Shown here: positions 35,636 through 45,004 of the stretch, in pieces
How the letters are laid out: each line of letters opens with the position of its first letter
How positions within the stretch are numbered: the first letter of the stretch is position 1
Source: Haloflavibacter putidus
GTDB taxonomy: Bacteria > Bacteroidota > Bacteroidia > Flavobacteriales > Flavobacteriaceae
Direction: 5' to 3'
Assembly (NCBI RefSeq): GCF_006546625.1
Contig: NZ_VIAR01000005.1
Coordinates: forward strand, 124,001-188,000
Length of the DNA stretch: 64,000 bases
Translations under genes and position numbers: made by a program
The notes under the pieces: generated by a model
Databases searched by the model: none
The model's input: only the letters and a program-made list of their open reading frames with translations
What the model was told of the DNA's origin: nothing

Positions 35636-36141
35636 TTATTCTATTAAATGTAAACCTCTTTTATAAAAAGCATTTCGTTGGTCTTCGGGTACTAAGTCGC
35701 CTCCGGTTGCCCAAGCTATATGTGTTGCGTTTTCCATATTTAGCTTGTTTTCCTGTGCATAATTGGTGACTGCAATTCTTTGCAGACCAATTAATCCAGC
35801 TGTGGCGAAAGGCTCTAAAAAGATATTTTCGGTGTCTAATAATTTTGTTAGTAAACCGTATACTTTCTCGTCTTCTAAAGTATAAATACCGCTAATTAAA
35901 TGCTCGCTAATTGCAGTAGCAAATTTAGACGGACGCCCAACGGCCAAACCATCTGCTTCTGTTTTATTGTCTATTCCTAAATCGTGAACGCTAATGTTGC
36001 TCATTTTTTGGTAGCCAATCCGGTTAAGACGACGGGAGAATGTGTTGGCTCTACAAAAAAGCAATGTACCGCATCGCCATAAATTTGTTTTAAACCAAAG
36101 GCAATGCCGCCCGGTGAGCCGCTAAAACTATCCTGACGCAT
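35636..36141 (-). pseudogene. dsdA: dsdA (D-serine ammonia-lyase) remnant, 5' truncated and frameshifted
   Basis: Two minus-strand frames together match the C-terminal part of DsdA. Frame one (36141-36001) reads [20 protein letters not shown] and then [19 protein letters not shown], then a stop. Frame two continues [20 protein letters not shown] to NATHIAWATGGDLVPEDQ. Adding one A to the A6 run at 36005-36010 would fuse them. The first 250 or so residues of the enzyme, including the PLP lysine region, are missing, and a TAA directly precedes 36141. DsdA is a PLP enzyme of about 440 residues that deaminates D-serine. The gene is dead. Confidence 0.85.
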
Positions 36142-36602
36142 TTACTTTATTGAATAGCGATGAAAATAGTTAGGTTGTGCTTCGCTTCGGCTTCAAAAAT
36201 CAAGGTTAAGCTGTTTATATTTAGGGCAATAGATCAAAAATACAGTTTTGCCTAACAGCAAGCTAAGAAATTTAGACGTATTGTCTTTTCTAGTAACTTT
36301 TATAGACATATCTATTATTTTTTAAAAAATGAGATAGGATATTTCTAAAATCATTTATAAATACACAAAATTAAAAGTGAAAGTAAAAAAGTTCAAATTA
36401 TACTTATGGGGGAAGATTTTAGGTAAAATCACTAGCTAACAACAAGTTGCAAGTGATAAAATGAAAAAATAGCCGGCTGTGTCTGGTTTTATAAAAAAAT
36501 GATTTTATAAAATTAATATTGCTAGAAAATTTGTTTACCAATTATTGCTTGTAAACTTTAGGGAAAAATAAAAGATTGGATAAAACTGAAATTAAAAATA
36601 CC
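36142..36602. other. Non-coding stretch upstream of the dsdA remnant
   Basis: About 460 bp with no credible ORF on either strand and no further dsdA homology visible. An imperfect hairpin lies at 36430-36455 (CACTAGC ... GCAAGTG, with AAC/GTT inside). It may be decayed gene or the scar of the deletion that removed the 5' end of dsdA. Confidence 0.4.
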
Positions 36603-37775
36603 TTATTTTCTTCTGTATTTCTGCGTTTGTTCAAAAACTGCTTCTAAAATAGACTTATCTTCTTCCGTAAAGTCAATATTACGGCGTTGCATTACTTTTT
36701 CGGCAACTTCAAAGGCCTTGTTGGTTTTATAGGTTGTGGTTCCACTACTCCCGCCCCAGCTAAAACTCGGTATAAAATTTCTGGGAAATCCTGCTCCAAA
36801 AATATTGGCACTTATGCCAACTACCGTTCCGGTGTTAAACATGGTGTTAATACCACATTTAGAATGATCTCCCATCATTAGACCACAAAACTGCAAACCA
36901 GTTCTGGCAAAACCTTCTGTTTCGTAATCCCAAAGACGTACTTCTGCGTAATTATTTTTTAAATTCGAGTTGTTAGAATCTGCTCCAATATTACACCATT
37001 CTCCCAAGACAGAATTGCCTAAAAACCCATCGTGACCTTTGTTGGAGTAACCGCTTATAACAGAATTATTTACTTCTCCCCCAACCTTAGAATGCGGTCC
37101 AACAGTGGTTGGGCCATAGATTTTTGCTCCCATTTTTAAAGTTGCATTATCGCATAAAGCAAAAGGACCGCGCACGGAACAATATTCCATTATCTCTGTA
37201 TCTTTTCCAATATAAATCGGACCGTTGCTGGCATTTAAACTACCATTGGTCAACTTTGCGCCATCTTCTATAAAAATTTGTTCTTTACGGATACAGAAAA
37301 CGCTTTCCGGTATTTTTGCAGAAACCCGATCTTTGGTCAACAAGTCAAAATCTGCTTGTATAGCGGCAGCATTTTTAGCAAAAAGATCCCAGCTGTGCTC
37401 TATAAATAATGGTTTGGTATCTAACTCTACAGTTTTAAAATCTTCTAAATCTATTTCTTCGTTTTTATTGGTTTTAAAAGCTACATAATATTCTTGATGT
37501 ACTAAAACCTCTTGATTTTGCAAATTATTTATTTGCTCTAGTAAAGCTTCAGACGGACAAAAAGCGGCGTTAAGCATGGTGTTTTCTTCCATTTCTACCA
37601 TTGGCCATTTTTCTGTCAAATAATCTTCGGTTACGGTTGTTGTGGTACTTTGCAAGAACTTTTCCCATTTCTCTCGAATGGTTAAAATTCCAAAACGTAA
37701 ATCTGCTACGGGTTTGGTAAAAGTAAAAGGCAGCAGTTGGTTTCTAACAGAACCGTCGAATAAGATATAATTCAT
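36603..37775 (-). CDS. GlmU-family protein (sugar nucleotidyltransferase-like with left-handed beta-helix)
   Basis: A 390-residue protein. The N-terminal half (MNYILFDGSVRNQLLPFTFT, RFGILTIREKW) is a divergent nucleotidyltransferase-like domain. The C-terminal part (about 190-360) is a hexapeptide-repeat beta-helix (GPIYIGKDTEIMEYCSVRGP, then GAKIYGPTTVGPHSKVGGEV). Bacteroidetes carry this type in place of or beside canonical GlmU; whether it makes UDP-GlcNAc is unproven. The classical GxGTRM-type loop is missing. A dispersed 10-mer copy lies at 36663-36672. Confidence 0.85.
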   Translation of the reverse strand: MNYILFDGSVRNQLLPFTFTKPVADLRFGILTIREKWEKFLQSTTTTVTEDYLTEKWPMVEMEENTMLNAAFCPSEALLEQINNLQNQEVLVHQEYYVAFKTNKNEEIDLEDFKTVELDTKPLFIEHSWDLFAKNAAAIQADFDLLTKDRVSAKIPESVFCIRKEQIFIEDGAKLTNGSLNASNGPIYIGKDTEIMEYCSVRGPFALCDNATLKMGAKIYGPTTVGPHSKVGGEVNNSVISGYSNKGHDGFLGNSVLGEWCNIGADSNNSNLKNNYAEVRLWDYETEGFARTGLQFCGLMMGDHSKCGINTMFNTGTVVGISANIFGAGFPRNFIPSFSWGGSSGTTTYKTNKAFEVAEKVMQRRNIDFTEEDKSILEAVFEQTQKYRRK

Positions 37776-37809
37776 CTGAATTGGTTTTAAAAAACGAAGG
37801 TAAAAAAAA

Positions 37810-38256
37810 TTATCTATTGCAGTTTTTAATTTGACGGGTATCGGTAAAATGAATAATTTTCCATTTCTTTTCTACTTGCATTAATGTAAATAAATTTATG
37901 CCGCAATGCCTAAATTCGGTATCTAAATAAAATTCATAAGGTACCCAAACCGCAGCCATTTTATCATCTTTTTGAACCACAGGTTTACCTAATTCTTCTT
38001 TAAAATACATTTGCTTAGGAATACTGCTTAGACTGTTTAAAAAATCTAACCGATTTTCTATATGCAAAACACTATTGCCTTTCTCATCTTTAGAAATAGA
38101 TTGAAATTTAACTTCAGGAATAAGCAGCTTTTTTAATTTCACAGTATCTTGCTCATGAAATGCTATAAAAAATTGTTCTACACACGCTTTTGGTGTTTTT
38201 TGGGCATTTACAAAACTACCCACACAAAATAATAGAATAAAAAACGAGTACTTCAT
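37810..38256 (-). CDS. Secreted NTF2-like (SnoaL-type) protein
   Basis: A 148-residue protein from the ATG at 38256, with a signal peptide ending VNAQ. An NTF2-like cone fold pattern follows (CVEQFFIAFHEQDTVKLKKLL, then WVPYEFYLDTEFRHCGINLFTLMQVEKKWKIIHFTDTR-like ending). No catalytic residues stand out. An ATG at 38268 is also in frame. It lies between the GlmU-like gene (same strand) and panB (divergent). Confidence 0.75.
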   Translation of the reverse strand: MKYSFFILLFCVGSFVNAQKTPKACVEQFFIAFHEQDTVKLKKLLIPEVKFQSISKDEKGNSVLHIENRLDFLNSLSSIPKQMYFKEELGKPVVQKDDKMAAVWVPYEFYLDTEFRHCGINLFTLMQVEKKWKIIHFTDTRQIKNCNR

Positions 38257-38269
38257 TCTTAAAACCAAA

Positions 38270-38300
38270 TTGTTATTGACGCGGTAAATTACTACTTTTA
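38270..38300 (+). promoter_or_regulatory. Likely panB promoter
   Basis: TTG (38270-38272), 20 bp, then TACTTTTA (38293-38300) matches the consensus except for the last base. Confidence 0.45.
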
Positions 38301-38326
38301 CAGAAACAAAACAATAAAAATTAGCT

Positions 38327-39145
38327 ATGTCAACCGCAAAAAAACAATATAAACGCGTTACTGTAAAATCTTTAGTAGATATGAAAAAACGCGGCGAAAG
38401 AATATCTATGCTAACTTCCTATGATTATACAATGGCCCAAATTGTAGACGGCGCCGGCATAGATGTCATTTTAGTGGGAGACTCTGCCTCTAATGTTATG
38501 GCCGGGCACGAAACCACTTTGCCCATAACTTTAGACCAAATGATTTACCACGCTTCTTCTGTGGTACGTGCGATAGACAGGTCTTTGGTGGTGGTAGATT
38601 TACCTTTTGGCAGTTACCAAAGCGACCCAAAAGAAGCTTTGCGCTCTTCTATTAGAATAATGAAAGAAAGCGGCGGACACGCAGTAAAATTAGAAGGCGG
38701 TAAAGAAGTAAAAGAGTCTATAAAACGTATTTTAAAAGCCGGCATTCCCGTAATGGGCCATTTGGGCTTAACTCCGCAATCTATTTATAAATTTGGCACT
38801 TATACCGTAAGGGCAAAAGAAGAAGAAGAAGCAGCAAAATTAAAAGAAGACGCTAAAATGCTGGAAAAAATTGGTTGTTTTGCAATTGTTTTAGAAAAAG
38901 TACCGGCAAAGTTAGCCCAAGAAGTAGCAGAAAGCATTTCTATACCGGTTATTGGCATTGGCGCCGGCAATGGCGTAGACGGACAAGTTTTGGTGGTACA
39001 CGATATGCTGGGAATGACACACGAATTTAATCCGCGGTTTTTGCGCCGTTATTTAGATATGCACGCAGAAATGACCAAAGCTTTTAAAAATTATAACGAT
39101 GATGTAAAGTCCGGTGATTTTCCTAATGACCAAGAACAATATTAA
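38327..39145 (+). CDS. panB: 3-methyl-2-oxobutanoate hydroxymethyltransferase
   Basis: A 272-residue ketopantoate hydroxymethyltransferase, the first step of pantothenate and CoA synthesis. It has MLTSYDYTMAQIVDGAGIDVILVGDSASNV-type opening, GGHAVKLEGG, MGHLGLTPQSI and IPVIGIGAGNGVDGQVLVVHDMLG. All metal- and substrate-binding motifs are intact. panC and panD are not adjacent. Confidence 0.97.
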   Translation: MSTAKKQYKRVTVKSLVDMKKRGERISMLTSYDYTMAQIVDGAGIDVILVGDSASNVMAGHETTLPITLDQMIYHASSVVRAIDRSLVVVDLPFGSYQSDPKEALRSSIRIMKESGGHAVKLEGGKEVKESIKRILKAGIPVMGHLGLTPQSIYKFGTYTVRAKEEEEAAKLKEDAKMLEKIGCFAIVLEKVPAKLAQEVAESISIPVIGIGAGNGVDGQVLVVHDMLGMTHEFNPRFLRRYLDMHAEMTKAFKNYNDDVKSGDFPNDQEQY

Positions 39146-39228
39146 ACCTATAAAGTAATTATTTTTACGAAAATTCCTGTATTTTCTTTTTTGCTTGTTT
39201 GCATTTAAAGCAATACATTAATTTTTAG

Positions 39229-39252
39229 AATTCTTCAATTCTTCAATTCTTC
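39229..39252 (+). repeat. Three tandem copies of AATTCTTC
   Basis: An 8-bp unit repeated three times without change in the panB-rluA-like gap. Confidence 0.85.
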
Positions 39253-39347
39253 GTAGCGTTAAAGAGTAATTTGATAATAGATTTGGCATAGAGTTCTACT
39301 TTGATAGTTTTAGTATTTTTGAAGTAAAAGCAAACAATTTGAAAACA

Positions 39348-40043
39348 ATGCATTCTAATTCGCAAAACCTGCAAGTTATTTACGAAGACAATCATTTAAT
39401 TGTGATAAACAAACGTGCAGGAGATTTGGTACAAGGCGACAAAACCGGTGATGCGCCTTTAAGCGAAATTGTAAAAGCTTATTTAAAAGAAAAACACAAC
39501 AAACCCGGCAATGTGTATTTAGGTGTGGTTCACCGTTTAGATAGACCCACAAGCGGTGTTGTTTTATTTGCAAAAACTTCTAAAGCTTTACCGCGTTTAA
39601 ACAAATTATTTGCAGATAAGAAAAACAAAAAAACCTATTGGGCAATGGTACAAAATACGCCAAACCCAGAAAACGGAACTTTGGTGCATTATCTAAAACG
39701 CAATCAAAAGCAGAACAAATCCTATTCGCATAAAAACGAAGTTCCCAACAGCAAAAAAGGGGTTTTGCATTATAAAACATTAAAAAAATTAGACCGTTAC
39801 ACGCTTTTAGAAATAGATCTAGAAACCGGAAGACATCATCAAATCAGGAGTCAGTTATCGGCGATTGGCAGCCCAATAAAAGGCGATTTAAAATATGGTT
39901 TTAACCGAAGTAATCCCGATGGCCGCATACATTTACACGCAAGAAGTTTAAGTCTTGTGCATCCGGTTAAAAAAGAAAAAATGACTTTTACAACGCCCGT
40001 CCCTGACGATAATTTATGGCAAGCGGCGGCGAAGAATATTTAA
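39348..40043 (+). CDS. RluA-family pseudouridine synthase
   Basis: A 231-residue synthase without an S4 domain. The core is VIYEDNHLIVINKRAGDLVQ, then catalytic Asp in VVHRLDRPTSGVVLFAKTS, TYWAMVQ and LETGRHHQIRSQLSAIGSPI. Without an S4 domain it is closest to RluA/RluC-like short forms; the rRNA or tRNA target cannot be fixed. The ATG at 39348 is taken; a TTG at 39339 is also in frame. Confidence 0.93.
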   Translation: MHSNSQNLQVIYEDNHLIVINKRAGDLVQGDKTGDAPLSEIVKAYLKEKHNKPGNVYLGVVHRLDRPTSGVVLFAKTSKALPRLNKLFADKKNKKTYWAMVQNTPNPENGTLVHYLKRNQKQNKSYSHKNEVPNSKKGVLHYKTLKKLDRYTLLEIDLETGRHHQIRSQLSAIGSPIKGDLKYGFNRSNPDGRIHLHARSLSLVHPVKKEKMTFTTPVPDDNLWQAAAKNI

Positions 40044-40123
40044 AATCTACGTTAAAAAGCTGCGTTTTTGTTTATATTTCGCTGGTTTTCACTTTCTTAG
40101 TAGCAACTCCTTAAATAAACCCT

Positions 40124-41503
40124 ATGCCAGCCACGATACAACAGCTTTACCAATTACAACAAGAAAACCGCAGAGCTCAAGCTACAAGTTCCGTAAAGCA
40201 TAGAATTTCATTACTGAAAAAATTAAAACAAGAAATTCAAAAGCAAGAAACTGCAATTACCGAAGCTTTACAAGCAGATTTTCAAAAACCCGCTTTTGAA
40301 ACCATTCTTTCCGAAGTTATCGTGGTTTACAAAGAATTGAATTTATTTATTAAGAACCTAGAAAAATGGTGGAAACCGGAAAAGGTAAAATCCGGCTTTC
40401 TAAACTTTCCTTCTTCCAGTTATATTTATCATCGGGCGTATGGTAATGTCTTGGTAATCGCCCCGTGGAATTATCCGTTTCAATTAGCTATAAATCCGGT
40501 TATAGCTGCTTTTGCCACCGGCAATACCGTTGTTTTAAAACCTTCGGAATTAACCCCGAATACTTCGCAAATTTTGGTAAAAATAATACAAAACGTTTTT
40601 AAAGAAGAACAAATTGCGGTTGTCGAAGGCGACAAAGACACAGCTCAAGAACTTTTGGATTTAAAATGGAATATTATCTTTTTTACCGGCAGCGTTCCCG
40701 TAGGAAAAATTGTACACCAAGCTGCGGCAAAACACTTAACGCCGGTAACTTTAGAATTGGGTGGTAAAAATCCTTGTGTTGTAGATAAATCGGCAAAAAT
40801 TGCATTGAGTGCCAAGCGTATAGTTTGGGGAAAATTTTTAAACGCCGGACAAACCTGCATTGCTCCAGATTATGTTTTGGTAGAAAAAAGTATTAAGCCA
40901 CAATTTGTAAAAGCTTTAAAACAGGAAATAATCGCCGCATACGGCAAAAACACCGAAGCTTCTACAGATTATGCACGAATTATAAATGGCAAAAATTTTG
41001 AGCGTTTAACCGCCATGATAAATGAAAAAAAAGTAGTTTTTGGCGGACAAACAGATGCTGCTACCAATTTTATCGCGCCTACCATAATTGACGAACCCAA
41101 TTTGGAAAGCGAAATAATGCAAGGAGAAATTTTTGGCCCGTTGTTACCCATAATTTCCTACGAAAAAGAAGCGGAGATACTTTCTATTATAAATTCTTAT
41201 CCCGCACCATTGGCAGCTTTTATTTTTACCGAAAATAAAAACTTTGCCAAAAACCTATTTAAGAAATTTCCTTTTGGTGGTGGCGTAATTAATGACGTTG
41301 TAGTACATTTTGTAAACGACAAACTGCCTTTTGGTGGCGTAGGCAATAGCGGAATTGGCGCCTACCATGGCAAACATAGTTTTTATTGTTTTACGCACCA
41401 ACAAAGTATCGTAAACCGTAAAACTTGGATAGACGTACCGTTTAGGTATGCACCGTTTGGTAATAAATTAAAGTGGTTAGAAAAATTAAAAAAGCTTATT
41501 TGA
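40124..41503 (+). CDS. Aldehyde dehydrogenase (short, ALDH3-like)
   Basis: A 459-residue NAD(P)-dependent dehydrogenase. APWNYPFQLAINPVIAAFATGN, FTGSVPVGKIVHQAAAKHL, LELGGKNPCVV with the general-base Glu, and the catalytic Cys in NAGQTCIAPDYVLVE are present. The size and motif spacing match the ALDH3 class that oxidises medium- and long-chain aldehydes. Its end overlaps the converging pxpC by 8 bp. A dispersed 10-mer copy lies at 40189-40198. Confidence 0.95.
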   Translation: MPATIQQLYQLQQENRRAQATSSVKHRISLLKKLKQEIQKQETAITEALQADFQKPAFETILSEVIVVYKELNLFIKNLEKWWKPEKVKSGFLNFPSSSYIYHRAYGNVLVIAPWNYPFQLAINPVIAAFATGNTVVLKPSELTPNTSQILVKIIQNVFKEEQIAVVEGDKDTAQELLDLKWNIIFFTGSVPVGKIVHQAAAKHLTPVTLELGGKNPCVVDKSAKIALSAKRIVWGKFLNAGQTCIAPDYVLVEKSIKPQFVKALKQEIIAAYGKNTEASTDYARIINGKNFERLTAMINEKKVVFGGQTDAATNFIAPTIIDEPNLESEIMQGEIFGPLLPIISYEKEAEILSIINSYPAPLAAFIFTENKNFAKNLFKKFPFGGGVINDVVVHFVNDKLPFGGVGNSGIGAYHGKHSFYCFTHQQSIVNRKTWIDVPFRYAPFGNKLKWLEKLKKLI

Positions 41504-42368
41504 TTATTAGCTTTCTTTTCTTCAACATTTTAAAACATACCATATCTCCTTGTTTCTTTTGTGCCAATGTGTTGATGCTCTCCGGTGCAAGTTGTAAAAC
41601 GCGCGGATAGCCGCCGGTGGTTTGGGCATCGCGCATAAGAATAATTAAATTGCCATCTGGCGTGAGTTGTACTGTTCCCGGTAAAACGGGTTGCGACAGC
41701 ATTCCGCTAAGTTTATTTGGGAATTTTTCTTCTATTTGATAAGCCATCCTGCTGGTATTTTTGGAAATGCTTACTTTATCTTTCAAAATTTGCTCTTGCA
41801 ATTTTTTAGGCAATAAATGCCACTCAGGACCTTTATAGACCTTTATTTTATTAGTGGTTAGCAAAACTTGGTTATAATTTATCTTTGCGTAATTTCTCTT
41901 CTTTTTTTCCGTAAAGCTGTTAAACGGTATAACATCGTTCTTCTCCAGCTTTTCTTTTTTGGTTACGGAAGTATAATAACTTCTGCTATTCAAAACCTCT
42001 TCGGTTTGGAAACCTTCGTTTATTGCCAAATAAAGCCGGGTTCCTTGGGTTATTTGTTTTATATGGAGTTCATCTCCTATATTAACTTTAAACGGTCGTA
42101 AAAGTTCTATTTTTTGATTGTTTAGGCTAACCTCCGCTGCCAATCCCGCCAAAGCTACCAAGGCCTTGTTTTGAAAAAGTAAGTTTGGACCTATTAGCGT
42201 ACATTCCATCACGGCCTCAAAATCTTCATTACCAACCAACATATTGGCAATTTTAGCCGAATAACGATCCATTGCACCACTTTGCGGAACGCCAATTCCT
42301 GCATAACCAAATCTGCCACGGTCCTGAATACTGGTAAAAATTCCTTCGTTACTAATTTTTACGCCCAT
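41496..42368 (-). CDS. pxpC: 5-oxoprolinase subunit C (biotin-dependent carboxyltransferase family)
   Basis: A 290-residue AHS2-domain protein: SIQDRGRFGYAGIGVPQSGAMDRYS at the start, then GMLSQPVLPGTVQLTPDGNLIILMRDAQTTGGYPRVLQL-type end. With PxpA and PxpB it forms the ATP-dependent 5-oxoprolinase, which opens pyroglutamate to glutamate. Its start overlaps pxpB by 10 bp. A dispersed 10-mer copy lies at 41907-41916. Confidence 0.93.
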   Translation of the reverse strand: MGVKISNEGIFTSIQDRGRFGYAGIGVPQSGAMDRYSAKIANMLVGNEDFEAVMECTLIGPNLLFQNKALVALAGLAAEVSLNNQKIELLRPFKVNIGDELHIKQITQGTRLYLAINEGFQTEEVLNSRSYYTSVTKKEKLEKNDVIPFNSFTEKKKRNYAKINYNQVLLTTNKIKVYKGPEWHLLPKKLQEQILKDKVSISKNTSRMAYQIEEKFPNKLSGMLSQPVLPGTVQLTPDGNLIILMRDAQTTGGYPRVLQLAPESINTLAQKKQGDMVCFKMLKKRKLIIK

Positions 42369-43093
42369 TGGTTTACCCTTTCTAATTTAAACTTGTTTTC
42401 TTTTATTTTTTGCTGAATTGTCTCGTGCTCTTCTACAGAAATTGCTTTGAATTTTATCTCGTCTCCCGCAGAAAATGGCGCCGGATTTTCTTTGTTGGCG
42501 TCAAAAAGTCGGATTGGGGAGTTACCGATAATTTGCCAACCGCCGGCAGATTTTTGCGGATACATTCCGGTTTGTTTTCCGCCAATGCCAACTGCTCCTT
42601 TTTCTACCTCCAAACGCGGTGTTTTTTTACGCGGAATTTCAAGCGATTTATCCAAGCCACCCAAGTATAAAAACCCGGGTAAAAAACCTATAAAATAAAG
42701 CGTATAAATTGGCGCTGTATGCAGCTCTATAATTTTATCTGTAGCTATATTTTTTTGTCGATTAATTTCTTCTAAATCCAACGCAAATTTCTTGTCATAA
42801 CACACCGGAATAATAAATTTTTTAGAATTGATTTTATTCTCTATTTTAGTCTCCGAAAGAAGGTTTTTTAACACTTTTAATTCTCCATAGATATTTTCTA
42901 TTGAATAAAGATAATTTACTAATAATGAATTAAATGTATTAATTACCTCAACCTTTACTTTAGGTTGGTTTTTGTAAATTAAGTTTTTAACAGAAAGTAT
43001 TTCGGCAAGAGTGTTTTTACTGATTTCTTCCGGCCACGAAATCAAAATAGCTTGTTGCCCGAGTGCTTCAAATTTTAAGTTATCTAGTTTCAT
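42359..43093 (-). CDS. pxpB: 5-oxoprolinase subunit B (KipI-like)
   Basis: A 244-residue AHS1/KipI-family protein with IPVCYDKKFALDLEEI, FIGFLPGFLYLGGLDKSL, PRKKTPRLEVEKGAVGIGGKQTGMYP and SAGGWQIIGNSPI. It phosphorylates or assists carboxylate activation within the PxpABC complex. It lies 5 bp after pxpA. Confidence 0.93.
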   Translation of the reverse strand: MKLDNLKFEALGQQAILISWPEEISKNTLAEILSVKNLIYKNQPKVKVEVINTFNSLLVNYLYSIENIYGELKVLKNLLSETKIENKINSKKFIIPVCYDKKFALDLEEINRQKNIATDKIIELHTAPIYTLYFIGFLPGFLYLGGLDKSLEIPRKKTPRLEVEKGAVGIGGKQTGMYPQKSAGGWQIIGNSPIRLFDANKENPAPFSAGDEIKFKAISVEEHETIQQKIKENKFKLERVNQWA

Positions 43094-43098
43094 TTTCC

Positions 43099-43833
43099 CT
43101 ACTCTATTTTGATGTTTTCTATTTTTAACTGCTGGTGTAAATAACGCAAAATTTCCACCGAATTTGGCGTATCGCTATGCACGCAAATCGTATCGAAATT
43201 TGCGTATATTTTACTTCCGTTTTCCAGTAGAATTTTCTGGTTTTTTACCATTGCTAAAACTTGTTTGAAAATGGCATTTTTATCGTGCAAAACGGCGCCG
43301 GTTTTAGCTCTAGAAACCAAACTTAAATCGGTTTTATACGCCCGGTCTGCAAAACCTTCCGTAAAGGTTTTTAGGTTATTTTTAATAGCGGTTTCTTTTA
43401 TAATAGACTTTGGAGGTACAAATAAAACCAATTCCTTACCCATTTCTAAAATAAGTTTTACCACTGCTTCTGCTATTTCTTTATCGTGCTTTAATTGATT
43501 ATACAAAGCGCCGTGCGGTTTGATATGATGCAATTTTCCGCCTAAATTTTCAACAGTTTGCTTTACCAATGAAATTTGCTCTTTTAACGTTTCTTCTAAT
43601 GTATTGCTATCTATTTTGATAGGCTTCCTACCAAAATTCACTTTGTCCGGATAAGAAGGATGTGCGCCTATTTTAACATTGTTTTGCAAGGCTAACTTTA
43701 CAGCCTCTTTTACTGAGCTGGCATTGCCATAATGGCCGCCACACGCAATGTTACAAGACGAAATGAGAGGCATAAGCCTCTCATCGTTTTTACCTCCTTC
43801 TGCCAAATCGCAATTAAGGTTTACGCTAAGCAT
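43099..43833 (-). CDS. pxpA: 5-oxoprolinase subunit A (LamB/YcsF family)
   Basis: A 244-residue LamB/YcsF protein: VNLNCDLAEGGKNDERLMP, SCNIACGGHYGN, KIGAHPSYPD, HIKPHGALYN and a final VHSDTP motif. These histidines and acidic residues form the metal/active-site cleft. It is the first of the three pxp genes and begins 2 bp after the DUF2891 stop. A dispersed 10-mer copy lies at 43357-43366. Confidence 0.94.
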   Translation of the reverse strand: MLSVNLNCDLAEGGKNDERLMPLISSCNIACGGHYGNASSVKEAVKLALQNNVKIGAHPSYPDKVNFGRKPIKIDSNTLEETLKEQISLVKQTVENLGGKLHHIKPHGALYNQLKHDKEIAEAVVKLILEMGKELVLFVPPKSIIKETAIKNNLKTFTEGFADRAYKTDLSLVSRAKTGAVLHDKNAIFKQVLAMVKNQKILLENGSKIYANFDTICVHSDTPNSVEILRYLHQQLKIENIKIE

Positions 43834-43835
43834 AA

Positions 43836-44999
43836 TTAGTTTTTATTTACACGTTGATTTAAAGCATATAAAGCAAAAGTTCCTAACCAGTGGCCGCCTT
43901 CGTAAGAATCGTTTAAAACATTTTCGTAAGAGGCTGCCAAATGTTTTTCGGCTATGGATTCTAAATATTTGAAGTCTTTATATTTTCCGCTTAAAGCGAA
44001 TAAAACCGCAGCTCTGCTAAAATTTAGCCCGTCTAGATGAACCAGTTTTCCATCACTTCTATCGGTTACTTCTACTGGCTCTAATTGAAAATCTTTTTTT
44101 ATAATACTAGGCATAAATTCTTTTAACCACATTTTAAAAGTACTTTCTTCCAAGATTTTTTGCATTAAGTTGATTTCCATTAGACAAGGAGAAAAAAAGT
44201 CATAGCCATTAGGCTCGTAGGCAATTGGACAATTTTTATCGGTCAGATAAAACTCTCTTGCTTTTGCTTCTATTAATTTTTTAAGTTCTTCATTTTTGGT
44301 AGTTTTAGCATAGTCGTATGCTAGGCTAAGAGCAAAAGCAGTATTTTGATGTTCGCCTACTCGAATGGGATAACTTAAATTAGGTAAAAATTTCTGAAAA
44401 TTATCAACAATTTTATTGGTTAACGGTTGTAAATTTTTGTTTAAATCTACCGCTAAAGTGTCGTCCCAAGTCTGTAATTCTTCGCTTAACTTTAAAAGCC
44501 AAGCCCAACCATACGTACGCTCATAAGTTTTGTTGTGCTCCTTTTTAAAATATTTTAACTCCTTGTTAATGTTATCTTTAGTGATGTTTTCTTGAAGTAA
44601 AGCTTTAATTTTTTTAGCCTGCTTTAATTGCGGATATTGCTTTAGCAATTTTACCATTGTCCAATAGCCGTGCACGGAAGAATGCCAGTCAAAACAACCG
44701 TAAAAAACCGGATGTAAACTCTTAGGGTTTTGAAGTTCATCTTTATTTGCCAAAACTTGGTTTAGCTTGTTTGGATATTCTTTTTCTATACAAGCCAAGG
44801 GCAATTTCGCCAAATTTGAAGCTTGGCTTTTATCTAAAACCACTTGATTGGACATATCAAAAGTGTTGCTAATTTCTTCTACAATACTACTGTCTTGCTC
44901 TTCTACAGCTTTAGATTGCTGATTTTCTGTTTCTGTTTTCTGTTTTTCTTTACAAGCAAAAAAGCTTAAAACAGCTAAGATTAATATACTCTTTTTCAT
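43836..44999 (-). CDS. DUF2891 lipoprotein
   Basis: A 387-residue lipoprotein from the ATG at 44999; the lipobox is LSFFAC (Cys near residue 16). DUF2891 follows: HPVFYGCFDWHSSVHGYWTMVKLLKQYP, then TYGWAWLLKLSEEL, FFSPCLMEINLMQKIL and EGGHWLGTFALYAL. The helical, His/Trp/Glu-rich pattern recalls alpha/alpha-barrel glycosidase-like folds, but no activity is known. It sits tightly between yifB (5 bp) and pxpA (2 bp), so it may be part of the 5-oxoproline operon. Confidence 0.87.
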   Translation of the reverse strand: MKKSILILAVLSFFACKEKQKTETENQQSKAVEEQDSSIVEEISNTFDMSNQVVLDKSQASNLAKLPLACIEKEYPNKLNQVLANKDELQNPKSLHPVFYGCFDWHSSVHGYWTMVKLLKQYPQLKQAKKIKALLQENITKDNINKELKYFKKEHNKTYERTYGWAWLLKLSEELQTWDDTLAVDLNKNLQPLTNKIVDNFQKFLPNLSYPIRVGEHQNTAFALSLAYDYAKTTKNEELKKLIEAKAREFYLTDKNCPIAYEPNGYDFFSPCLMEINLMQKILEESTFKMWLKEFMPSIIKKDFQLEPVEVTDRSDGKLVHLDGLNFSRAAVLFALSGKYKDFKYLESIAEKHLAASYENVLNDSYEGGHWLGTFALYALNQRVNKN

Positions 45000-45004
45000 A
45001 ATTT

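Noticed and set aside
35636-36064. 142-codon ORF read as an intact gene
   Set aside because: Its first 20 codons are out of frame with the DsdA homology upstream; it is the 3' half of a broken dsdA.
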